Source of the DNA: Candidatus Nomurabacteria bacterium
GTDB taxonomy: Bacteria > Patescibacteriota > Saccharimonadia > Saccharimonadales > Saccharimonadaceae
Length of the DNA: 11,429 nucleotides
NCBI GenBank assembly: GCA_031278275.1
Contig: JAITKW010000060.1
Location: 1 to 11,429, forward strand
Reading direction: 5' to 3'
The notes under the pieces were generated by a model. The model made no database searches and was not told where the DNA came from. It saw only the letters and a list, made by a program, of their open reading frames with translations. Shown piece after piece: positions 5,047 to 11,429 of this stretch. Each line of letters begins with the position of its first letter. Within the stretch, counting starts at the first letter, position 1. The position numbers were made by a program, and so were the translations under genes.

Positions 5047-6408
5047 ATGAGTAAGTTTGATTATGATTTAGTGGTGATAGGGTCGGGGCCGGCGGGTTCC
5101 ACTGCCGCATCCATTGCGAAAAAAGCTGGTCAAAAAGTTGCGGTTATAGAATCGGGTGCGTTGGGTGGCGAGTTTTTGAACGGTTATGATTTGCCGAGTC
5201 AGGCGGCGTTTACCATCGCCAAAAGTTTTTATGAAGCGAAAAAAGGTGCGAAATGGGGGCTTTCTTCGGGCAGTTTGCGGTACAGTTTTCCCGCCATTAT
5301 CAATTTCAGCAGAGGCGCGATTCGCAAAGCCTCGCCGTTTTTTGGTGCCAAGTTCTTGGAAAATGCTGGAGTGGAAGTCATCAAAGGCAAGGCGCATTTC
5401 ACCAGCCCGCACGAAGTGGGCGCTGGCAATCGGGTGCTTAGCGCCAAAAAGTTTTTGATTGCCACTGGTGCAGAATTGAAAAATCATGAAATCAAAAACT
5501 TGGAAAACGTGCGAGTTTTGAACCCAAAGTCAGCTTTTGAGATAGTCCGACCGCCAAAATCATTATTCGTGATTGGTGCTGGGGCGACCGGCGTGGAATT
5601 GGCGCAATATTTCGCCACGTTGGGCGCGCAAGTTTTGTTGGCAGACATCGCCGCCAGACCTTTGCCGAAAGAAGACGAAGAAATTGGGCAGTTTGTGGAC
5701 GAGTTATTTAACAAACAATATGGAATTAAAGTTTTGACGAGGACGCGCGTGGTGGCAGTGGAGAAAGATGCGGTTTCCAAAAAGGTGATTTTGATACGTG
5801 GCGGGCAGGAAAAAACTGTGCGTGTGGACGAGATATTACTTGCGACTTCGCGACTGCCGGCGACCGATATTGGGCTTGAAAACGCTGGTGTGAAATACGA
5901 TCAGCGCGGAATTATCGTGGATACCACTTTGCGCACGAGCGCGAAAAATATTTTTGCCGCTGGCGATGTGTTGGGGGGTAATAGTTCCACGACACGTTCG
6001 GTGCTGGAGGGCAAAACGGCGGTGCAAAACATCATTTATCGTTCAAAAATGCCGGTAGACATCAGTGGCATGCCGACCCTCACCAATATTTCGCCGAAAA
6101 TCGCATCTGTGGGGCTGAAAGAAGATGATTGCTTGAAGGCTGATAGGAAAATCAAAAAGGCTTTGGTGCCGTTTTCGGGCGTGGTTTGCTCGGTGTCAAC
6201 CGATTATGTCAACGGGTTTATAAAAATCATCACAGACAAAACGGGCAAGTTGTTGGGCGGAACCATCGTTGCGCCAGACGCTGATTTGATGGTGTCGGAA
6301 TTGTCGCTCGCCCTCAGAAACGAAATGTACGCAAAAGATTTGGCAAACGCCCCACACCTCACCGAATCTTGGAGCGAGGCCGTGCGACTGGCTTGCCTTA
6401 GGGCTTAG
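5047..6408 (+). CDS. Dihydrolipoamide dehydrogenase-like FAD/NAD oxidoreductase lacking the redox disulfide
   Basis: A 453-residue member of the pyridine nucleotide-disulfide oxidoreductase fold. The FAD-binding GSGPAG is at 12-17 with E35 after the second strand; the NAD-binding GAGATG is at 177-182 with acidic D200, favouring NAD(H) over NADP(H); the second FAD motif NIFAAGD is at 301-307; a dimerisation domain follows from about 340. Where this family has GGTCLNxGCxPSK, this protein reads GGEFLNGYDLPSQ (40-52): both cysteines are replaced (F43, D48). The C-terminal HPT-x-x-E pair reads APHLTE, losing the catalytic histidine. So it should bind FAD and NAD(H) but cannot do classical dithiol chemistry; it may be an NADH oxidase/dehydrogenase, a diaphorase or a structural relative. 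Last gene of a three-gene operon, with AAGG 10 nt before its ATG. Confidence 0.9.
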   Translation: MSKFDYDLVVIGSGPAGSTAASIAKKAGQKVAVIESGALGGEFLNGYDLPSQAAFTIAKSFYEAKKGAKWGLSSGSLRYSFPAIINFSRGAIRKASPFFGAKFLENAGVEVIKGKAHFTSPHEVGAGNRVLSAKKFLIATGAELKNHEIKNLENVRVLNPKSAFEIVRPPKSLFVIGAGATGVELAQYFATLGAQVLLADIAARPLPKEDEEIGQFVDELFNKQYGIKVLTRTRVVAVEKDAVSKKVILIRGGQEKTVRVDEILLATSRLPATDIGLENAGVKYDQRGIIVDTTLRTSAKNIFAAGDVLGGNSSTTRSVLEGKTAVQNIIYRSKMPVDISGMPTLTNISPKIASVGLKEDDCLKADRKIKKALVPFSGVVCSVSTDYVNGFIKIITDKTGKLLGGTIVAPDADLMVSELSLALRNEMYAKDLANAPHLTESWSEAVRLACLRA

Positions 6409-6439
6409 AGTTGCAACGGAAGGTTGATTTAGTGGCGAA

Positions 6440-6462
6440 AGTCGGCTTGAGCTGGCTTTTTC
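6440..6462 (+). terminator. Intrinsic terminator after the flavoprotein operon
   Basis: AGTCGGC pairs with GCTGGCT across a TTGA loop (two G-T pairs), followed by TTTT. It lies about 30 bp after the flavoprotein stop and would end the three-gene transcript. Confidence 0.6.
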
Positions 6463-6599
6463 TAAATTAAACAATAGTGGCGTTTACTGACATCGGTCAC
6501 GCCTTTAATCGGCATTAGTATTTTGCAGCAGAGCCTGGGTGACTACACTGTAAGTGCCTACTGTTTGGGTTGCAATGAAGGGGAGGTAATACGGTCTGG
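6463..6599. other. Intergenic stretch before tRNA-Leu, no gene seen
   Basis: No convincing reading frame. A hairpin at 6479-6503 (GGCG, five-base bulge, TGAC, loop ATCG, GTCA, CGCC) followed by TTT may be a second terminator. The rest, GT-rich up to the tRNA promoter, shows nothing I can name; a small RNA is not excluded. Confidence 0.35.
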
Positions 6600-6628
6600 T
6601 TGCGCAAAGTGCCACAAGTTGGTATAAT
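6600..6628 (+). promoter_or_regulatory. Promoter of tRNA-Leu
   Basis: TTGCGC (6600-6605), a 17-bp spacer and a consensus TATAAT (6623-6628). Transcription would begin near 6635, leaving a leader of about 24 nt before the mature tRNA. This is the best canonical promoter in the window. Confidence 0.75.
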
Positions 6629-6658
6629 TACAAGGCATAAAAATGATAATAATTTTAT

Positions 6659-6743
6659 GCGCGAGTGGTGAAATTGGTATACACGTATGCCTTAGGAGCA
6701 TATATCGCAAGATGTGCTGGTTCAAGTCCAGTCTCGCGCACCA
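6659..6743 (+). tRNA. tRNA-Leu (anticodon UAG)
   Basis: The acceptor stem GCGCGAG (6659-6665) pairs with CTCGCGC (6733-6739), then discriminator A and an encoded CCA (6741-6743). The anticodon stem TATGC/GCATA holds the loop CTTAGGA, anticodon TAG, reading CUA and other CUN codons. A long variable arm (ATC-GCAA-GAT) marks it as class II. The T arm is GCTGG/CCAGT around TTCAAGT. The D arm TGGTGAAATTGGTA is typical of leucine tRNAs. Confidence 0.96.
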
Positions 6744-6760
6744 CCATAGATTTTGAATCA

Positions 6761-6790
6761 AAAATGAAACCGTAGCTGCGGTTTCATTTT
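6761..6790 (+). terminator. Intrinsic terminator after tRNA-Leu
   Basis: A perfect 12-bp inverted repeat (6761-6772 with 6779-6790) around the loop TAGCTG, with A's on the left and T's on the right, so it could work in both directions. It starts 18 bp after the tRNA CCA end. Confidence 0.75.
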
Positions 6791-6795
6791 CATAT

Positions 6796-6894
6796 CGCCA
6801 GCTTCACTCCACTCATTGGGCTGCTATTAACTCAAAATATCTTGCGTAGACCAAAGCCGCCAGCTTCACTCCGCTCATTGGGTTGCTATTAACT
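6796..6894 (+). repeat. Pair of 37-bp direct repeats upstream of dnaE
   Basis: Copies at 6796-6832 and 6858-6894 differ at two positions (cgccagcttcactcc at one end, tgctattaact at the other), spaced 25 bp apart with a 62-bp period. The period nearly equals that of the 180-271 repeat pair although the sequences differ. No gene lies within 6744-6944. Confidence 0.85.
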
Positions 6895-6931
6895 GCAAAC
6901 AAGAAATTTCCCGCACACGACAGATTTATGA

Positions 6932-6937
6932 TAAAAT
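6932..6937 (+). promoter_or_regulatory. -10 element of dnaE
   Basis: TAAAAT seven bases before the ATG at 6945, with an overlapping TATGAT at 6927-6932. The spacing fits the leaderless pattern of this window; no clear -35 or ribosome binding site is visible. Confidence 0.4.
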
Positions 6938-6944
6938 TAAAACA

Positions 6945-9900
6945 ATGAGTGAGGTACTAAAGCCTAGCGATTTTGTGCATTTGCACAATCACACGCACTA
7001 CAGCGTCTTGGACGGCATGACGAAGGTGCCGGATTTGGTCAGTCGTGTCAAGGAACTGGGTATGGAAGCGGTGGCGGTTACCGATCACGGCACCATGAGC
7101 GGCGTGATTGAACTTTACAAAATCGCCAACGAAAACGGCATCAAGCCCATTTTGGGGTTTGAGGCGTATATGGCGACACGTAGTCGCACTGACCGCAATC
7201 CCAGCAAGGACAAAGAGCGGTTTCATTTGACGTTGCTCGCCATGAATAATCAAGGTTACGAAAATCTTTGTCGGTTGACCACTGAATCTTACTTGAACGG
7301 CGTTTATTACAAACCGCGCATTGATCACGAAATATTGGAAAAATGGAACGAGGGCGTGATTTGCCTGTCGGGGTGCGCGGGCAGCGAGATTTCGGAGAAA
7401 TTGCGAGCTGACGACTATGAAAAAGCGCGCGACCTCGCAACTTGGCACAAAAACTTGTTTGGCGACCGCTTTTATTTGGAAATGCAAGACCACGGACACC
7501 CCGAAACTCCCAGTTTTTGGCCGGAACAGAAAAAAGTCAACGAGGGATTGCAAAAATTATCCCAAGAGTTGGACATTCCGCTAGTCATAACTTGTGACGG
7601 GCATTATCTTTTTCACGAAGATCAAGACGCACACGAGATTTTGTTGTCGGTGGGTACGGCATCTAATTTGTCCGACAAAAACCGCATGTCTTTGAAAGCT
7701 TTTCAGTTGCATTTGATTGACCCAAAGGACATCATCAAGCGTTGGGGCAAAGATTTTCCAGAGGCGATTAAAAACACTAAGCGGATTGCCAATCGTTGCA
7801 CGGTTAATTTGGAGTTGGGTCGGATTTTAATTCCGAAGTTTCCCGTGCCGAAAGGCAAGACGGAAAAAAGTTTTTTGTCAGAATTGGTTTATCAAGGCTT
7901 GACCATGCGCTACGCCGAAGTGCCAAAAGAAAAAGCTGAAAAAATGACCCCCAAAGAAGCGGAAAAAGTTTTGCCCGCCGTTGTCAACGAACGTGTCAAA
8001 ATGGAGCTTGCGATTATTGAAAAAATGGGCTACTACGGCTATTTTTTGATTGTCCAAGATTTTATTAACTGGGGCAAAAATCAGGGCATTGTGTTCGGGC
8101 CGGGTCGTAGCAGCGCGGCAGGGTCAATTATCGCTTTCGCCCTCAGAATTACCGACCTTGATCCATTGAAATACGATTTGCTGTTTGAAAGATTTCTTAA
8201 TCCAGACCGAATTTCCATGCCGGATATTGACATTGACATTCAAGACACACGCCGCAATGAAGTAGTGGAATATTGCACCGAAAAATACGGGGCTGAGCGT
8301 GTGGCGAGCATTTGCACTTTTGGCAAAATGATGGCGAAAAATGCCGTGCGTGATGTGGCACGGGTGCTAGAAGTGCCGTATGCGGAAGCGGACAGGATTG
8401 CGAAAATGGTGCCGGATCCCGTGCAAGGGCATCATGTGTCGCTGAAAAAGGCCATCAAAGAAGACCCCGATTTGAAACAAGAATACGAAACCAACCCGAC
8501 CGCCAAAGAGGTTATTGACTATGCCTCAATTTTGGAGGGTACCATTCGTTCGCATGGCGTACATGCTTGCGGAGTAGTGATTGCGCCGGACGATTTGGTG
8601 AAGTTTTTGCCTTTGGAAATGGCGCAAAAAGGCGTGGTTGCGACCCAGTTTCCGATGGGTCATGTGGAAGAGTTGGGGTTGCTCAAAATGGATTTTCTGG
8701 GACTGAAAAACTTAACGATTATCAACAACGCCGCTCGGATTGCACGGAAAGTTTACGACACGGAGATTGATATAGCCAAAGTGCCACTTGACGACAAAAA
8801 GACTTATGAATTATTCCAAAAAGCAGACACCACCGGTGTATTTCAGTTGGAATCGGCGGGCATGAAACGTTATTTGAAAGATTTGAAAGCCACGACTTTT
8901 GAAGATATTGTGGCGATGGTGGCTTTGTATCGCCCAGGGCCCATGCAGTTTATTGATTCGTTTATCGCGCGCAAACACGGTCGCGAACCGATTAAATATT
9001 TGCACGAGGGCTTGAAAAACTCTTTGCAAAACACTTATGGGATTTTGGTGTACCAAGAGCAGTTCATGCAGATTTCCAAAGAATGGTGCGGGTTTACCGG
9101 CGGGCAAGCCGACACTTTGCGCAAGGCGGTTGGCAAGAAAAAAATTGATTTGATGATGAAGATGAAACCGGAGTTTATTGAGGGAGCGGTGAAGTCTGGC
9201 GGTGCGACCAAAGAAATTGCGGAAACTTTTTGGAACCAACTGGAAGAGTTTGCCAATTACTGTTTCAATAAAAGTCACGCCGCTTGTTATGCTTTGATTG
9301 CTTATTGGACGGCGTACATCAAGGCGCATTTTCCGGACGCTTTCATGGCGGCGTTGATGACTTCGGACGCTGGAGATAACGACCGATTGGCAGTGGAAAT
9401 CGCGGAATGCAAGAAAATGGGGTTGGCGGTGTTGCCACCGTCCGTGAATGAAAGTTTTGAAGAGTTTTCCATTCTCAAAGACCAAAACAAAATCCGCTTT
9501 TCAATGTCAGCGGTGAAAGGCGTGGGCAACGGCATCGTGGAAGAAGTGGTGAGCGAGCGCAAAGCACGTGGCAACTTCAAATCCGTTTGCGACTTTGCCA
9601 AGCGGGTCAATTCCACACGTTTCAATAAAAAATCATGGGAGGCGACCATCAAAGCCGGCGGGTTTGATGAGTTTGGCGATCGCTCTGACCTGTTATTCAA
9701 TTTGGAAAAAATCCAAGCTTATGGCGCAAAAATCCAAAAAGAATCAGTTTCCGGACAAATTGATTTGTTTTCCTCAATTGGACAGGCTGAAGCTTTTGAA
9801 GTGCCAGAGGTGGAAATCCGACCTGCGCCCACCAAACATTTAGACAAAGAAAAGTTGGCTTGGGAACGAGAACTTTTGGGGTTGTATATTTCGGCGCACC

Positions 9901-10622
9901 CGCTGGACAAATACACGGCGTATTTCAACGAACAAACCTTGCCAGTGGCGGAGATTACGACCGAAATTGACGGCGCTAGCGTGGTAGTCGGCGGGATTAT
10001 TTCAACCATCCGAACCATTTTGACGAAAAATAACACGAGAATGGCGTTCATGGTTTTGGAAGACAAAACGGGTGAGACAGAAGTGATTGTTTTCCCCAAA
10101 ACTTATGAGCTAATCGGGGCAAAATTGGTGCAAGATACGGTGGTCAAAGTCAAAGGCGAGGTGAATTGCCGTGATCGTGATGGGCGTTTGACTTCTGAGG
10201 TCAAAATCAACGCTTCCGAGATTGTGGTGGTTGACGATTTGGAGTTGGAAAATTACCAATCTATGGGGAAAAAAGTCGCTGGACTAATTGCCAAAGGAGC
10301 CAACTCACGCAAAAAACCACCGAGCAAAGTCGTTGCTGAAAAGACCGCCAAAGTCGCAGTTTCTGATGTTGGTTATGCGCCCCAAAAACCAATAAGCCTC
10401 AAAAAATTGTTCATCAAAATCAATCACCCAGACAACGAAAATGATTTGTTGGATTTGCGCAAACTGTGCCACAAAGCCGCTGGCTTGGAGGACGTGGTTT
10501 TGGTGTTTTGCGATGAGGCGGGCAAAAAAGCCGTCAAAATGCCGTTTAAGGTTGAGATTTCTGATGAGTTGCTGCGCGAAGTCAAGCGGATTTTTGGCAA
10601 GGATTGTGTGGCAGTAAAGTGA
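6945..10622 (+). CDS. dnaE: DNA polymerase III subunit alpha (DnaE type)
   Basis: The replicative DNA polymerase, 1225 residues, usual for DnaE1. The N-terminal PHP domain (about 1-285) retains metal-site residues: H12 and H14 in HLHNH, D23, D47-H48 in VTDHG, E73, H94, C144, E179, D218 and H220. This suggests an active PHP nuclease that could proofread. The polymerase core (C-family) shows GPGRSSAAGS in the palm, the catalytic aspartates D427 and D429 in PDIDID, and D583 in KMDFLGL. A clamp-binding motif QIDLF lies at 938-942, followed by an OB-fold (about 990-1075, with MAFMVLEDKTGETEVIVFP inside) and a small C-terminal domain. It acts at the fork with the beta clamp and clamp loader. Its 3' end overlaps the convergent RNA methyltransferase gene by 41 bp. 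Complete and unbroken. Confidence 0.98.
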   Translation: MSEVLKPSDFVHLHNHTHYSVLDGMTKVPDLVSRVKELGMEAVAVTDHGTMSGVIELYKIANENGIKPILGFEAYMATRSRTDRNPSKDKERFHLTLLAMNNQGYENLCRLTTESYLNGVYYKPRIDHEILEKWNEGVICLSGCAGSEISEKLRADDYEKARDLATWHKNLFGDRFYLEMQDHGHPETPSFWPEQKKVNEGLQKLSQELDIPLVITCDGHYLFHEDQDAHEILLSVGTASNLSDKNRMSLKAFQLHLIDPKDIIKRWGKDFPEAIKNTKRIANRCTVNLELGRILIPKFPVPKGKTEKSFLSELVYQGLTMRYAEVPKEKAEKMTPKEAEKVLPAVVNERVKMELAIIEKMGYYGYFLIVQDFINWGKNQGIVFGPGRSSAAGSIIAFALRITDLDPLKYDLLFERFLNPDRISMPDIDIDIQDTRRNEVVEYCTEKYGAERVASICTFGKMMAKNAVRDVARVLEVPYAEADRIAKMVPDPVQGHHVSLKKAIKEDPDLKQEYETNPTAKEVIDYASILEGTIRSHGVHACGVVIAPDDLVKFLPLEMAQKGVVATQFPMGHVEELGLLKMDFLGLKNLTIINNAARIARKVYDTEIDIAKVPLDDKKTYELFQKADTTGVFQLESAGMKRYLKDLKATTFEDIVAMVALYRPGPMQFIDSFIARKHGREPIKYLHEGLKNSLQNTYGILVYQEQFMQISKEWCGFTGGQADTLRKAVGKKKIDLMMKMKPEFIEGAVKSGGATKEIAETFWNQLEEFANYCFNKSHAACYALIAYWTAYIKAHFPDAFMAALMTSDAGDNDRLAVEIAECKKMGLAVLPPSVNESFEEFSILKDQNKIRFSMSAVKGVGNGIVEEVVSERKARGNFKSVCDFAKRVNSTRFNKKSWEATIKAGGFDEFGDRSDLLFNLEKIQAYGAKIQKESVSGQIDLFSSIGQAEAFEVPEVEIRPAPTKHLDKEKLAWERELLGLYISAHPLDKYTAYFNEQTLPVAEITTEIDGASVVVGGIISTIRTILTKNNTRMAFMVLEDKTGETEVIVFPKTYELIGAKLVQDTVVKVKGEVNCRDRDGRLTSEVKINASEIVVVDDLELENYQSMGKKVAGLIAKGANSRKKPPSKVVAEKTAKVAVSDVGYAPQKPISLKKLFIKINHPDNENDLLDLRKLCHKAAGLEDVVLVFCDEAGKKAVKMPFKVEISDELLREVKRIFGKDCVAVK

Positions 10623-11103
10623 GTTGATATAGCGCAATTCCCGCCGCTACGGAAACATTGAAAGATTCTTTTTGTCCGCACATCGGGATTTCAATGATTT
10701 TTGCGCATTGTTCCAAGATTTTCGGGGAAATGCCGTGCGTTTCCTCGCCGAGTAATAGGGCGATTTTTGGCGGTAAATCGGATGCAGTGAGGTCGGGCAA
10801 TTTGATACTGTTTGGAGCTTGCTCCAAAGCCACTAATTGATAGTGATTTTGCCTCGCCCACGCCAAAAAATCCGCCACCAAAACCGAGTCCAACATTTTT
10901 TCCGCACCCAGCGCCACTTTGTTGATTTGTTTGTCAATTTTGGCTTTGAGGTGAGGCAGGCGCGGGTCGTTTTTAACGGCAGGAAACGGCGTATATCCGG
11001 AAAACACCACCGTTTTCACCCCAAGCCCCTCCGCCGTACGCAAAATCGCCCCCACGTTATAAGTGGAACGAATATTGTGTAAAATAATCGCCAAATCAGC
11101 CAT
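10582..11103 (-). CDS. SpoU/TrmH-family RNA 2'-O-methyltransferase
   Basis: A SPOUT-fold enzyme that methylates a ribose 2'-OH in tRNA or rRNA using S-adenosylmethionine. Numbered from the ATG at 11103 (173 aa): motif 1 LHNIRSTYNVGAILRTAEG (from 8, with the conserved N and R residues), motif 2 LLLGEETHGIS (116-126), motif 3 IPMCGQKESFNVSVAAGIAL (139-158), which forms the trefoil-knot cofactor site. It is short and has no N-terminal substrate-binding domain, like TrmL or TrmH-lite members, so the target is probably tRNA but cannot be assigned. A TTG six bases upstream (11109) is possible, but TACAAT lies 7 nt before the ATG at 11103, so I use the latter. The gene runs tail to tail into dnaE with a 41-bp overlap. 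Confidence 0.93.
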   Translation of the reverse strand: MADLAIILHNIRSTYNVGAILRTAEGLGVKTVVFSGYTPFPAVKNDPRLPHLKAKIDKQINKVALGAEKMLDSVLVADFLAWARQNHYQLVALEQAPNSIKLPDLTASDLPPKIALLLGEETHGISPKILEQCAKIIEIPMCGQKESFNVSVAAGIALYQLTLLPHNPCQKSA

Positions 11104-11110
11104 CTGCAAT

Positions 11111-11116
11111 ATTGTA
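11111..11116 (-). promoter_or_regulatory. -10 element of the SpoU-family gene
   Basis: TACAAT on the minus strand, seven bases before the ATG at 11103. A TATAAT lies further upstream (11128-11123, minus) and may be an alternative. It is divergent from the promoter at 11130-11159. Confidence 0.45.
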
Positions 11117-11129
11117 GCACAAATTATAC

Positions 11130-11159
11130 TTGCGTTGACCCGATATTTAATGTTACAAT
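11130..11159 (+). promoter_or_regulatory. Promoter of the terminal open frame
   Basis: TTGCGT (11130-11135), an 18-bp spacer, TACAAT (11154-11159), then six bases to the ATG at 11166. It has the same architecture as the pilin and membrane-protein promoters, which supports a real gene start here. Confidence 0.5.
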
Positions 11160-11165
11160 GTGCTT

Positions 11166-11429
<264 letters not shown>

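Noticed and set aside
6796..6894. Possible CRISPR-like repeat-spacer unit before dnaE
   Set aside because: Two imperfect copies with a 25-bp gap, no leader and no cas genes.
8811..9485. 224-codon minus-strand frame inside dnaE
   Set aside because: It lies wholly antisense to conserved DnaE polymerase sequence; no independent evidence.

Overview
The window looks like a fragment of a small, streamlined bacterial genome, most likely a Patescibacteria/CPR member and possibly Saccharibacteria. That placement is an inference from several features: a small type IV pilin-like protein with a CX4C pair, tightly packed genes, a DnaE with an intact PHP domain, and promoters that sit almost on the start codons. 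UGA works as a stop codon (pilin, ruvB-side genes, dnaE, operon gene 1), so the recoded UGA=Gly lineages (Absconditabacteria, Gracilibacteria) are unlikely. Host genes are near 45-48% GC where I counted; the restriction-modification block is clearly AT-richer.

Layout. 1-1672: the tail of an unidentified CDS (+), then a pair of 31-bp direct repeats, then a minus-strand pair, ruvB followed by a type IV pilin-like gene. 1704-1778: tRNA-Gly(CCC), divergent from ruvB. 1903-3966: a restriction-modification cassette made of an EcoRI-family endonuclease and a D12-class adenine methyltransferase, convergent, with stop codons sharing TTAA, bracketed by 55-bp inverted repeats (51/55 identical). 4063-6462: a promoter, a three-gene operon (six-helix membrane protein, 80-aa protein, dihydrolipoamide-dehydrogenase-like flavoprotein) and a terminator. 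6600-6790: tRNA-Leu(UAG) with its own promoter and terminator. 6796-6894: two 37-bp direct repeats. 6945-10622: dnaE, the DNA polymerase III alpha subunit. 10582-11103: a SpoU/TrmH-type RNA methyltransferase, minus strand, overlapping the end of dnaE. 11154-11429: an open frame with a (CT)14 tract and GC-rich tandem repeats running off the end; it may be a real phase-variable gene or a contig-end artefact.

The main signals are: (1) the inverted-repeat-bounded R-M cassette, in which an EcoRI-like nuclease lacking most of the DNA-embracing arm is paired with a methylase of a different family from M.EcoRI; (2) a recurring -10 hexamer (TACAAT, TATACT or TAAAAT) 6-7 nt before the start codon of nearly every transcription-unit-leading gene, implying widespread leaderless mRNAs, while operon-internal genes have AAGG-type ribosome binding sites; (3) a flavoprotein with the fold of dihydrolipoamide dehydrogenase but without both redox cysteines and the catalytic histidine, co-operonic with a CcdA/LysE-like membrane protein.
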